Shown piece by piece: positions 22,094 to 32,771 of a stretch of 64,000 bases of DNA. Made by a program: the position numbers and the translations under genes. Under the pieces are notes generated by a model. The model was given only the letters and a program-made list of their open reading frames with translations, did not search any database and was not told where the DNA came from. Position 1 is the stretch's first letter. Each line of letters starts with the position of its first letter. This DNA comes from Lithodes maja (Eukaryota; Arthropoda; Malacostraca; Decapoda; Lithodidae), in the NCBI GenBank assembly GCA_037953745.1, contig JBAKBP010007943.1:26001-90000 (forward strand). The letters are read 5' to 3'.

Positions 22094-22308
22094 TTAGTCA
22101 TCGTCACTATCTAAAAACAAGTCGTCCTCTTCATCACTAGCGAGGTTGATGATGACGGGATCCACACCTTCGTGGATGTTGTCCGTGGACCAGTACTCGT
22201 CTTCGAAGGCTCGAGATCATCGGACCGCACCCGCCCACACCTCTTCAGTGGCGCAAAGCCTGGCTTCCTCCAGCCTTTCCTGTAGATCCGCCCGGGTGAA
22301 ACGATGTA
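22094..22308 (-). pseudogene. Tc1/IS630-type transposase, C-terminal part (split gene)
   Basis: On the minus strand this reads RFTRADLQERLEEA, then FEDEYWSTDNIHE and an acidic end (SDEEDDLFLDSDDD) closed by TAA at 22094-22096. TGA at 22217-22219 interrupts it. It continues the transposase at 27860-28858: the upstream part ends RSSLH and this part begins HRFTRADL across a 5-bp duplication (ATGTA on the plus strand at 22304-22308 and 27860-27864). The LINE at 22309-27859 was inserted between them. Confidence 0.75.
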
Positions 22309-22329
22309 CCTTACCTTTGGATACCTTTG

Positions 22330-23085
22330 GATGTGTTCGCCGCTCCTCTAGCGGCACCAAGGAGCGCGAAGCCCCTCGTTATGGGTGGTGATTTGGTGCA
22401 GTAGACTGTTTGAAGCGACAGCTCGCTCCCTTCCGAGGATGGGCTCATCTGGCACTTTTTGCAGTTCGACATCTAGGGCTCTTTTGAAGTTGTCTAACGA
22501 GATGTCCCTCATGTCTCTTACTCGCCATGGGAGTTTGTTGAAGAGACGTGGGCCTCTGTGTGATAACCAGCCCTCTCGCAGAGAGCCCATAGCACCCCTG
22601 TTATTCATCCGGGGGATTTCGCATTCCCAGCCTCTCCTATCACTGAATTTCATGACTATCGGAGTATGTAGGTTTGGTACTAAACCCTCTGCGATTTTCC
22701 ATGTGTATATTATTAGGTAACGTTTTCTTCTACGTTCCAGTGAGTACAGATTCAGTGCTCTTAAACGCTCCCAATAGTGTAGATGTTTTATCGAACTTAT
22801 ATGCGAAGTGAAATTTCTTTGTACACTCTCTACGTCATTTATTTCACCTGCTTTGTATGGGGATGTTAATACGCTACAGTATTCAAGCCGCGGTAGCACT
22901 AGAGATTTGAAGAGCGTTATCATAGGCCATTCACCGCGTGTTTTAAAAGTACGCAGAATCCAACCCGTTAGACGTTTTGCAGCCGCCACTTTGACCTGTA
23001 TGTACTTTGAAACCCATATTTTCAGACATTAATACCCCAAGGTCTTTCACACTGTCTTTCTGTTCTATTATGTGGTTATATTCTG
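22330..23085 (-). pseudogene. CR1-like LINE ORF2, C-terminal domain
   Basis: Starts at the MITE boundary with TEYNHIIEQKDSVKDLGV and continues AAAKRLTGWILRTF, LEYCSVLTSPYK, VQRNFTSHI and RERAVASNS. This is the usual C-terminal region of Jockey/CR1-type ORF2. A frameshift near 22995 separates the two parts. The frame ends near 22348 with LRAPWCR. Confidence 0.75.
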
Positions 23086-23089
23086 TTAA

Positions 23090-23714
23090 CCCGGGAGCTA
23101 CGGGGAGACTCTTAAGAGTTCCCCCGGCGGACTGCGGGAAGACTCTTGAGAGTAAGTAAAATAAAAAATCAACTTTTGACATCGAAAAAAAAAAAAATTA
23201 TTTTATTTTTTTATTTTTTTATTTTTTTTTTGGCCCCTGGGCCATGCAAAATCTCAGTCCTCTACCTCCCCTCCTTCCCCACTTTCCTCCTCTCCTTCAG
23301 TTATCACCTATTTTCCCTATTATTCCCTTATTCCGAGGTATATTTTCGTGCTAACATTAGTGAGTTGCAAGCAGGGTGTTGTCATCACTGATGGCAAGCG
23401 AGTGCAAGAGAGAGAGAGAGAGTATCGATCGACTGTGTCTCAGTGGCCTTGGGGGAAATTGGCGGGAAAGCAGTTTGCCTCACCCATACATTATACAACT
23501 CGCGGGCTATATCTCCGATTTTGACCATCCAAACGCTGTTTTCACTCGTTCTATTGTTGTTTCAGGTTAATACCTTCATAATCAACCCATAATAGGCGCA
23601 TATGGATAATTATTAATGCTATTAATGGTACAATGAATATTTTAATGACGGAAACACCTCAAATACGTCAGCACAGGGGGACGTTTTCAATTACCCCCAT
23701 GCGCACTTGTTAGG
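23090..23714. mobile_element. TTAA-flanked insertion, 625 bp, in LINE ORF2
   Basis: TTAA at 23086-23089 and at 23715-23718. Leaving out one TTAA and the body makes the LINE protein collinear again (EITNYLT joins directly to EYNHII). It contains an A/T homopolymer patch at 23186-23230. The ends are only weakly inverted, and it may be a different TTAA family from the 480-bp elements. Confidence 0.75.
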
Positions 23715-23718
23715 TTAA

Positions 23719-25960
23719 GTAATTTGTAATTTCTTTAACACCATTATTATCTCCGTACCGTATTAATTGGAATTTTTCCTTATTGAATTGCATGTTGTTT
23801 TCCCTGGTCCACTGGAACACTACATTCATGTCTTCCTGCAGTTGGCCCGTGTCTTCTTGTGTGTTTACTATCTTGCTTAATTTTGTGTCATCAGCAAAAG
23901 ACGACACCGTACTGTGTCTGGTGTTGGTATCTATGTCGCATATTAGTATGAGGAACAGAAGGGGCGCTAGCACTGTTCCTTGGGGCACTGAGCTTTTGAC
24001 ATCCGAAGGCTCAGAAGTGACTTGGTTTACTGCTACCGATTGTTTTCGGTTTACGAGGAAATTGTATATCCACCGTCCGATTTTCCCAGTTATACCTTTT
24101 GCTTTCAGTTTGTGGGCTATTATACCATGGTCACATTTATCAAATGCCTTAGCAAAATCGGTGTAAATGACATCCACGTTTTTCTTTTCTTCTAGCGCTT
24201 TAAGAATTTTGTCATAGTGTTCCAAAAGTTGTGAGAGACATGATCTTCCCGCTCTGAACCCATGTTGACCGGTGTTGTGTAGTTCATTTGTCTCCATGAA
24301 TGTTGAAATTTAGCTTCGCAGGACTCGCTCGAAAACTTTAATGATGTGAGAGGTTAGAGCTACCGGGCGGTAGTTTTTTGGTAGTGCTTTACTCCCTCCT
24401 TTATGCAGTGGGGCAATTATTGTGTTTTTCAAGCTATCTGGTATGTCACCAGTGTCTAGACTCCTTCTCCACATTATAGCCAGGGGTTTTGAGAGGTTTT
24501 CCTTACATTTTTTCATTAGGATCGAATTCCATGAGTCCGGGCCTGGTGCCGAGTGGGATGGCATGTTGGAAATGGCCTCTTCTATGTCTTTTGGACCGAA
24601 ATCAATATCCAGCATCTGAGGGGTTTCTGTGGGGGAGGTTTCCATGAAAAAAATATTTTGGTCTCTGATGACTTTTGTTTCATCAGGCTCACTGAATGCC
24701 ATTTCATACTACCTGCTTAAGAGTTCGCTCATTTCCTTTTTGTCCCCTGTGAAAGAGCCGTCCCCTTTGCTCAGTGGGCCGATGTTTGATGTTGTTTTAG
24801 CCTTTTGTTTGGCGTATGAAAAGAAGTATTTGGAATTTTCCTTTATACCTGCAATAGCTTTCCTCTCCTCTTCCATATGTTGTAGTTCATATGATATTCT
24901 TAGCCTTTGTTCAATTTCCACAATTTCTCTATCTATTTCGACCTTTTGCCTATCCTGTAGATGTTGATGTGTGCATCTTTGTGTGAGTAATTTTCTTCTT
25001 CTGTACAGCCTCCTCCTTTCCCGATCTTGTTTGCTTCTTCGTTTTGTTTGTCTTGCAGGTATATGGTGGCTACAGATTTGGGTCATGGTTTCTGTTATTA
25101 AGACTAGACATTCTGCTGGTGTCAGGTTATCCATTAAATCTTCCCAGTCTATTTCCTCCATTTCTTGATTTACCTCTTCCCACCTAATGTTTTTGTTATT
25201 GAAGTTAAATTTACTGAAGGGGCCGGTTTTTGTTCTCGATTCTGAGGTTGTCTGTACACTTTCTAAGGTTGTTTTGATCTCAATTAATTTATGATCTGAG
25301 TATGTTGTGTCCGATATGTTAATGCTGTGTACTAGAGAGACGTTGTTAGTGAAGACCAGGTCTAAGATATTGTTTTCCCGTGTGGGTTCAGCAATATGTT
25401 GGGTAAGACTAAAAAAATCGCAAAGTTCAAAAAGCTCTCTCGTATTTGCTTCTCCGGTGTTGTTTGCCACTAACTGGTTTTCTAGTTGTCTCCATTTAAT
25501 GTTTGGTAGGTTAAAGTCTCCTAGCCATATAATATTTGGTGTTGGGTTCCCCAGGGTTTCCACTTCTGATTTTATTTTGTTGAGCTGGGTTTTGAATTCT
25601 TCTCGGGATGCGTCTGGTGGCCTGTATGTAACAATAACTGCTAAATTTAGGGATTCTATTTTAACTCCAAGTATTTCCACCACTTCATTACTGTTATTTA
25701 GGAATTCAGTACATATCAGTGAGTCATGGATGTACAAGGCTACACCTCCATGTGATCTATGCGTTCTGTCCGCCCTATGTAGGTTGTAACCAGGAATCCA
25801 TACCTCAATATCTTCCTGATCTTTAATGTGAGTTTCTGTGAGAGCCGCAAATATAGCGTTTCCTTCTTCTAGCAGGCCCCTAATAAATGGTACTTTGTTC
25901 GTGGTTCTATTTTTTAGGCCTTGGATTTTAGGCCAAACAAGATTTGGGAGAGATTGTTTG
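23719..25960 (-). pseudogene. CR1-like LINE ORF2, endonuclease and reverse transcriptase
   Basis: One frame throughout, with stops at 24709-24711 (TAG) and 24310-24312 (TAA). From the start: an endonuclease with LTETHIKD, WIPGYNLHR, GDFNLPN and YSDHK, the APE-type catalytic pattern. A basic linker with KRRSKQDRERRR follows. The RT then has APGPDSW, NYRPVALTS, HGFRAGRSC, YTDFAKAFD, SVPQGTVLAPLLF and the catalytic SFADDTKL. The protein nicks the target and copies the LINE RNA there. The beginning overlaps the end of ORF1 (25976) or follows it closely. The RT frame is cut by the TTAA insertion at 23714. Confidence 0.88.
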
Positions 25961-25975
25961 GAGTACTATGTGTAC

Positions 25976-26456
25976 CTAATAGTCTTCGGGATGTATTTGC
26001 CACTCTTGGGAGGCCAGGAGGTGCTCGAGGTGTTCTATGTGCTCCTCCATCTCCCTCAGTCTCTTCATCTTCTTCGTCTGCCCTTTCCCTCCTTGCCTTT
26101 TTCCTCTGTCTCGTCCTCGCATAGCTAGAGAGTTTTTTGGGCTACCATTTGTGTTAGGTCTAGCATATCTCCAAGTCCCTTTAATATGAAAAGCTGGGCA
26201 TTTCATATTGTAGCAGGTCTTGTTCTCAAGTGATGTCTTGCAAAGGGATGGGTGGTGGTATTTGCAGGTTTCACCAAATCTACATTTTCCATGACTGGTT
26301 ATGTTGTTGCAAATTTTGGGATGAGCAAATCTACATGACTTCCCATTATATTGGCCCTTTTGACCAAAGTAGCACCTTCTTTCCAGATAATATCTGCACA
26401 CTGGTGTAGACAGCCCCAGTAGGTGTGGCTTGGGCTGCGAAGGGTTATGTGGTGAG
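25976..26456 (-). pseudogene. CR1-like LINE ORF1, three CCCH fingers and coiled coil
   Basis: Three zinc fingers in a row: C-x7-C-x12-C-x3-H, then C-x8-C-x5-C-x3-H (the canonical CCCH spacing), then C-x8-C-x4-C-x3-H. A basic Gly/Arg-rich stretch (MRGRDRGKRQGGKG) and a C-terminal heptad-like helix (KRLREMEEHIEHLEHLL) follow. This would be the RNA-binding, self-associating part of ORF1. It is in a different frame from the PHD part upstream, with one frameshift near 26457 between them. CCCH fingers are not what one expects in CR1-type ORF1, so a different LINE clade or a captured domain is possible. Confidence 0.75.
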
Positions 26457-27074
26457 CTAAGTGTGGTTGTGGTTGATAGTGGGCTTGGTGTATGGGTGGG
26501 TGGAGTTACGTGTCGGTTGTAGGTGGGCAGGTGGTGAGCTATGCTGCGGGGCTAGTTGGGTCTGGGAGGGGGAGGTCTGGTAGTTGGGGGAGATAGTGGT
26601 GTGGTTTAGGGATGGTGTAGTGTTATGAGGTGGTGTAGAGGGGGGCTGGGTGTCATGATCTGCCGGGCGTAAGTAGGCAGATGGCAGAGGTGTGGAGTGG
26701 GGTGGGTCATGTGGGGAGGTGGCAGGCGGTGGCGGTGTGGTATTTGGTGACGTCGATACGATTGTGGTCAGGGATGTATGAGGGAAAATTCTTGGTGTGT
26801 TTCTCCAGTGTTGTTGGAATAACACCACCTCTTGGCTATATTTAGGTCTATCTTGTACCTCTGTTTTTTCCACAGTCTGGATGATTTGCATTGTGAACTC
26901 GGCACAGCTGTTGCAAAAATGGAAATTCTTCCCCTTATTATTATAAGCCATGTTTATCGGTGTTGAAAGTCCTATGCAGCACCAATGAAACTTGTCTTTG
27001 CATATTTGGCATTTTGTGCCACGTTTGTCTCTCACTCTGTCCCTACAGATACTGCAAACATCCTTGGTATTCAT
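26457..27074 (-). pseudogene. CR1-like LINE ORF1, PHD finger and Pro-rich linker
   Basis: 205 codons from the ATG at 27074. Residues 7-57 form a C4HC3 PHD finger (CSIC, CQIC, FHWCC, FHFCNSC). The rest is a long low-complexity stretch rich in Pro, Thr, Ser and His. PHD fingers are an established ORF1 feature in some CR1-type LINEs. The frame ends just before the CCCH part. No chromatin role can be claimed from sequence alone. Confidence 0.78.
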
Positions 27075-27223
27075 ATCTATAAGAATATTTTACTCGACTT
27101 TCTTGTATGTAACGACTCAGGGGAGGGAAAAGGGCTAGAGAGAGATGGGGGGGGGTCACTATTTTGTGGTTAGGACTTGTTCGAGCTTCCAATCATTAAC
27201 ACTGGCTTTGGTTTAAACTTTAA

Positions 27224-27702
27224 CACTAGATTAGCGGGCTAGCGGTTTATTTATATGTACCGCCCAGCGGGGTGTTTTTAGCCAAAATAGGGCTGTTTAC
27301 GTGATCATTTTCATGCCTAAATAAGACCCAGAGCGTAAAACAAGTATCTATCCCTGAAAGCGCATAAACAGAGCTTTCCAATGACACCATAACGATCCTT
27401 TTATGACGGCTAGTTGTCTTGCAACAACCGCGCAACGCGAGTGCAAAAAGCATGTAATTCGGTACTTTCCCCATTAAATTCAGTATGTAGCGAGTGAGAG
27501 AGGGAGGGAGGAGGTGGGATTCGTGTCAGTAGGTTCGCCGCGGTGGTCTGGAGCAGTCATACGCTCGCTACTCTCCTGCCACCACTTGTCTCTCTCTCTC
27601 AGCAACATTACGTGCTGAAATTGCCACACGACCTATGTCGCGCGCCGCCAGATAGTCCAGATTTATTTTACTCGACTTATGTTGCGCGCCGACACTTAGG
27701 GG
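27224..27702. mobile_element. TTAA-flanked MITE, 479 bp
   Basis: TTAA at 27220-27223 and 27703-27706. It is nearly identical to 35831-36307. The ends are CACTAGATTAGCGGGC and, inverted, CCCCTAAGTGTCGGCGC. It sits in the 5' untranslated part of the CR1-like LINE. It contains no coding sequence, only a chance ORF. Confidence 0.85.
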
Positions 27703-27859
27703 TTAAGTAACACTTTCGATAAACTTATGAAACAGAATCATCACTGCCCTAACCACTTCCTGTCTCTCTTATCCCCGGTCCGAATTTACACTATTGATGG
27801 TTGCATGAGAGTTTCTTCCTCAATAACGTCACTACTAATAATATCCCGCGATATGCGAT

Positions 27860-28858
27860 ATGTAGGGAGGAGCGCACGTGCTGTTTCATGCACCCCCATA
27901 CCTGCTCGATGGCATTGAGCTCTGGATGAGCGGGTGCCAGACGGACGACCTCGTGGCCCCACGCACGGATGGTGTCATCAACCGTGTATTGTGGCTGTGG
28001 CCGGTTTTGCTTGCAGATGAGCAGCAGTTCAGGACGTGTGGCATGTGGTGGGAAGGGTAGCCTGCGGTGGTCCAGTCATTTTATAAGATCCGCTTTCTTG
28101 GTGGCGGTGGTGGGGCAGCGACTCTCCTCCGTCAGCTGGCTGTGATATGGCGCATTATCCATCACCAGTACCGATGGCTGAGCCAGCGAGGGCAGAAGTT
28201 GTGACGTCAGCCAGCGGAGGAAGAGCTTGCTGTTCATCTCGCCGTGATAGTCGCCGCTGGTGTTCTTGGCCGGGAAGCACAGGAATATGTTTTCGACGAA
28301 ACCGTCGGCTGTGCCAGCTGCTACCACCACGAAACGCTCCCCTTCTCCGGGCAGCACTTGACGACTGAACGTGGTGCTGGTGGCAGGCTGAGTGCTGTCG
28401 ACCCACTCCATGCTGTAGTTCATCCTGGTGGTAAACCAGGTCTCGTCCAGGTAAACCACCTGCCTCCCCTCCTCCCGGAATTGTTTGAGTGCCCGGAGAG
28501 CGTTGATCCGGCGGCACACACTGTCCAGCGACTCCTTCCTCACATACATCTTCCGCTGTGAGGTTTTGTAGCGGAATCCCATGTTATGCATGAGTCGCCA
28601 AACCGACGTCTCTGAGGTTGCCTCCGGGATGATGCTCGCCATCTTTAGGTCTTCCGTCACGGAGCCAATCGTGAAGGTTTGCTTGGCAGCAAACTTTGCG
28701 TGGATATTGCGGCGAATGGCACCGATGGCGAAACTGTCAAAGGCGCCCGGTGTTGGGGGTGCTGTCGCTGTCCCAGGCCGAGACTGGGTGCTGCGGTGCA
28801 CCATCATCTGCACTGCTCTCATCGTCATTTCCACGGCTTCCGCTACGCGGTCATAAGG
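27860..28858 (-). pseudogene. Tc1/IS630-type transposase, main part (split gene)
   Basis: The minus-strand frame has a helix-turn-helix-like N-terminal half (FAAKQTFTIGSVTEDL, WRLMHNMGFRYK) and a DDE domain: VVYLDETWF (first Asp), VLVMDNAPYH (second Asp) and HPELNAIEQVW (Glu). The enzyme would cut and join transposon ends. TGA at 28076-28078 stands where the surrounding motif has Trp, before LDHRRLPFPPHATRPELLL. The N-terminal side opens just after a CACAG that could be a splice acceptor near 28859; any upstream exon was not found. The gene is interrupted by the LINE at 27859. The remainder is at 22094-22308. Confidence 0.85.
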
Positions 28859-28859
28859 C

Positions 28860-29500
28860 CTGTGTGGTGAAAGTCCAATTTATTTCATTCGGAGGTGTTT
28901 GGTGTTGGGAGTGATATTAATTAATTAGATTTATTTATGTCTAATGTGGTGCATGAAAAACTTAATAAATAGTGTGTATGTTATTGTAAGCATGGGATCA
29001 TGCTATAAATACTTTGCTCTTTGTATGAATACTTATAAATATTTTATATTTGTAGCTATCGGGCTCACCATTTCAGTGCTGCCAATTAATTTGTTGCAGT
29101 AAAACGCCCTTTAAAGATCTAAATATTAAAACAGTTAATAACAGTTTATTGCCATAGATATAGGTATACATGTTTACAAAAATGTGCCATTATACAAAGA
29201 TAAGATATATCCATGACAAAGATGATTTGATGCCATCAGGCATATAATTATGTCCTCTTATAATCATATGCATATCAGGTGAAATAAGACAACAAAGGAA
29301 AAAAATGTACACAAGTGCAATACAAAACAAAGACATAATATATATGATTAATAAAAATAATATACACAGAATAAAGACAATTATATACACATACTCATTT
29401 ACATTCAAATACACATTGCCTCTTCACATAGACGACAAATAAATTAACAAGTTTATAATTCCTAGAATTCAGAGCACAATTTAGCTATCCATTAAATATA
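28860..29500. other. AT-rich stretch
   Basis: No gene seen. It may include the 5' end of the transposon whose transposase lies to the left. Confidence 0.35.
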
Positions 29501-29655
29501 ATTGTAATCCTTTCTTATAATGAAAAAATAAAATTATCATCAACATTTACAATGAGGTTATTCCATATTTGAACTCCCTTATGTTGAAATGTTTTTGTTA
29601 CCAATGATGTTCTGCAAACTGGTACACGTAACCTGTGTCTCTGTCTGGTTAAATA
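29500..29655 (-). mobile_element. Possible LINE ORF2 C-terminal relic
   Basis: The minus strand reads RLRVPVCRTSL, FQHKGVQIWNNL, the common last motif of many LINE ORF2 proteins. Beyond it the frame is full of stops. Confidence 0.35.
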
Positions 29656-29899
29656 TTACTACGTATAATAGCCATAATTAACCACTTACCTATTCAAAAT
29701 GATTTTTAGCCGATTGCCGGCTTTCTCCCTGATGTATTATGTAGTAAAGACGCATGACAAATGCGTTTTTACACCCACGCGGACAATGACGCAACATGGT
29801 TGCCATAATTTGCATTGCTGGAGCCAATGTCACGTATGGCTGACTGTATACGACTGCTGCCGTAAGCCCGTGGCACCCGACGAAAACACACAACACCCG
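29656..29899. other. Unassigned stretch
   Basis: No repeat family was recognised before the inverted dispersed repeat begins. Confidence 0.3.
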
Positions 29900-30105
29900 G
29901 AAACAACCGAACCATTGCTCATCGATCAAACACGGTCGTTATATACCCAGCACCCTACCATACTCTTGTCCTTACATTCACGTTATGTCACTATACAATA
30001 TAAATATAAAATTAACACATTTTGCATGCCTCATTTTTATATGTATAATGCATGCGCCAGTGGCCGTAGTTTCCATGTGTGAGAAAGTGAGAGAGAGAGA
30101 GAGCG

Positions 30106-30173
<68 letters not shown>

Positions 30174-30432
30174 GGAAAGAAAGAGAGATGGGGGGGGGGG
30201 AGGGTGACTAACCTTGTTTGTTTCCTCATCATCCAGGTGTGACCAGGTGCGACTTTAACCTCATGACACAGGGACAAGTACCTTAATTCTTCACTTTTAG
30301 TAATGCACGATATTGGCGAAATTAGGGCAGGGTGTGAATAAAGCTGTGTCAAAATATCATACTAATCCAAATTTGTGTTAATAAGTTATTCCCGAAAAAC
30401 CATGTAACACGGCCTCTGAAACCCATAGTAGG
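29900..30432 (-). repeat. Dispersed repeat with internal GA microsatellite, copy 2 (inverted)
   Basis: Reverse complement of 20940-21490, including the GA/CT block, the G/C run and the terminal GGCCTCTGAAACCCATAGTA. The two copies face each other about 9 kb apart. Confidence 0.8.
30089..30171. repeat. (GA)n microsatellite
   Basis: GA repeats with three GAGC interruptions. Confidence 0.95.
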
Positions 30433-30754
30433 TTGTTGTTATTGTCGTTCCCTAAGCTGCCTGGCCGAACAACCCTCTAGGTAAAAGAGGTTGTTCACAA
30501 CAAAACCTTGAATACTTTCCCTTGTATCACATTATCTTATATTATCAGACTTGGCAATATGTAACAAACCACATGTAAAGAGAAACATATCAATATAAAA
30601 CAATTATGTGTGTGGATTAATATTATCTGTGTATACCTTGGTCTATCTGTGATATCTAATAACCAGCAGTACACTCATAGTTTCACTGTTACCCAGGCAA
30701 TGCAGAAAGTATTCATTAATACAATATTTACTCCATAAATCGATTAACATATTG

Positions 30755-30758
<4 letters not shown>
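30433..30758. other. Non-coding stretch
   Basis: Nothing recognised. Confidence 0.35.

Positions 30759-30804
<46 letters not shown>
30759..30804. repeat. (CT)n microsatellite
   Basis: About 22 CT units. Confidence 0.95.
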
Positions 30805-30807
<3 letters not shown>

Positions 30808-31670
30808 AAACCAGACTTGGCTCTTACGTGATACCAACAGATTTTCCATATACATTTTGTAAATATTGTTTTATTGTTTCTAGGTTAGCACACATCTATT
30901 AGTAGCATTTGTCTATAGTGCAAGCTAATCAAAAACGATTATATTGGTACTGAAGCTGAATTGTTAATGACATATAATTTACCCTGAAACGTGTTGGTAT
31001 GCCTGACCAGTAACAATAGTGTATTTTTAGCAGGAGACATTTTGGCAAGGGTCTTTTTATGAAGATCCATACTAATTTCAACCTAATGCCAGAGAGCAAT
31101 AAAGGTGAAACGAGACTCAAACTATGCAGTTTGGGGGAGGAAATGGGTAGTTTACCTTGATGCACAGGAAAATCGACCTTACACCGCCAGCAACAGAGAG
31201 GAATTGTATATCTACGTTGAAACACTGTTGCCAGCTACTCTAAATATACCGATATTCTTGAGGGAAATGCTTTACCAACAAATTTGACTCACTGTAAATT
31301 AATTGTTAATCAGACATGCCATACCTCTACCATTTGGCTTAATGTATTAATGTGATCATATGCAATGTTTTCTTTCTGGCTACAGGTAAATTAGAACCAT
31401 GTTATTGATATTACCAACCTTAATTAATCATTTTCAATTTAATCAATATCTCACCGGCTGCGTATTAACTGAGACTCTCATGTTTGAGGGAAGTCATCCA
31501 CACATCGACATATTTTCACACTACAGAGGTAACTTATGAACAATGATAATTGTTTACTACTTCTGTTAATATAATTATCGCTAGTTTGTGGTTTGCTAAC
31601 AAAAGGTGTATGTTATATATTATGTATAATGACCTGTATACTATTATTATATTCATACCAACAAAATGGG

Positions 31671-31671
<1 letters not shown>
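30805..31671. other. AT-rich stretch
   Basis: No gene or repeat recognised. Confidence 0.35.
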
Positions 31672-31730
<59 letters not shown>

Positions 31731-31734
31731 GAGA
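31672..31734. repeat. (GA)n microsatellite
   Basis: GA repeats with one ACA interruption. Confidence 0.95.
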
Positions 31735-31776
31735 TACGTTTCAGTTGCTGAAAGAAGGAATCTACAGATAATTACG

Positions 31777-31990
31777 AATTACTATGGGTTTCAGAGGCCG
31801 TTACATGAGGTTAAAGTAACACCTGAATGACTAGGAATCGGACAAGGCTGTGGCGTACCTTTGAAATCACCAAACCATTATTGCTCCTCCATCAAACACG
31901 GTAGTTATCAGCCACCACCCAACCCTATTATCATCATGCTTACTAACAACATATACATCACATTAATTGTAAACAACCAAACACTGCCCC
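31777..31990 (+). repeat. Dispersed repeat, diverged partial copy 3
   Basis: Starts TACTATGGGTTTCAGAGGCCG like copy 1, then ACATGAGGTTAAAGT, and CATCAAACACGGT as in copy 2. The microsatellite core is absent. Confidence 0.6.
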
Positions 31991-32194
31991 CACCCTCCCA
32001 CCACATTGTTTCCTTTTCAACACTACGACAAGCTCCCCCTCCCTTTCCATCAAGCTGCGCCATCTATGAAACAAGATATTCGATTGATTTAGGGAGGGGA
32101 GTGTGAGATCTTAATATATTGAGAGCGAACAAACTACACAACGAATTTACCCCAAACCCTACGACGAGGTGGCCCACTCAGAATTGCGGCCGAG

Positions 32195-32771
32195 TGTACG
32201 TTTATCGGTAGAAAAACCTCGCGGCCGAAGGCCGGTTCCTATTAAAATTTCAAGCTCGCTATCGCTCTCCAGGAAAACATCTGCACCTACGTGTACATGG
32301 CACGAAAGGTCTTAAAAATTGACAACGAAATTGGGTGAAAGGTGTTAAAATCGTCAAACTAATGGGCCGAACATCTTATAATCTCAAAACCAATGGGGCT
32401 ACACACGAGGGAGAAAGGGGACCACCAAGACCAGCCCATCTCCCCTTAATATCGCTAGGTATCAAGAATAGTCGCTATAACACAGTCAATATTTACGTCT
32501 AGCATAAAAGTCGATAAATTAAGGGTTAGATGAGTCGTTTTTCTTGACCCCCTTCTCCCTCGTGTTTAGTCCCATTAGGTTTCAGATTTTAAGATGTTTG
32601 CCCTGTAATTTGTCGATTTTAGGACTTTTTGCACCATTTTGTGTCAATATTAAGACCTTTCGTGCTATTCAGGTGTCGATTTTGTCCTCGCGAGCGATCG
32701 CGAGCCAGTAATATTAGAAGGAATCGGCCTTTGACCGAGATATTTTTCTACCGAAACATGTACAAAATTAT
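32195..32771. mobile_element. Foldback element, left part (split by element B)
   Basis: Two long inverted arms, about 32195-32420 and 32540-32755. Matching words include CGGTAGAAAAA against TTTTTCTACCG, CGAAAGGTCTTAA against TTAAGACCTTTCG, and GAGGGAGAAAGG against CTTCTCCCTC. The GGCCGAAGGCCGG block is itself palindromic. Its missing right end lies at 52531-52590, beyond the LTR element. A relative occupies 54880-55905. Confidence 0.75.
32767..32771. repeat. Target-site duplication of element B, left (ATTAT)
   Basis: ATTAT before the left LTR and after the right LTR (52526-52530). The related foldback copy has CATTATCTCGAAA at this place, so one ATTAT is original. Confidence 0.88.

Larger units (their letters stand above)
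22309..27859 (-). mobile_element. CR1-like non-LTR retrotransposon, nearly full length
   Basis: About 5.55 kb on the minus strand, including two later TTAA insertions (23090-23714, 27224-27702). It is bounded by a 5-bp target duplication (ATGTA, 22304-22308 and 27860-27864) within a transposase gene. The 3' end has a short direct repeat (two copies of ATCCAAAGGT on the minus strand), a tail type known from CR1-related LINEs. ORF1 (zinc fingers) is followed by ORF2 (endonuclease, RT). Stops and frameshifts are present, so it is inactive. Confidence 0.85.

Noticed and set aside
25976..27074. Host chromatin or RNA-binding gene (PHD, CCCH)
   Set aside because: It sits directly upstream of a LINE endonuclease-RT on the same strand, within the target-duplication bounds of that LINE.
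28155..28517. Frame overlapping the transposase on the minus strand
   Set aside because: Out-of-frame shadow of the DDE domain coding region.
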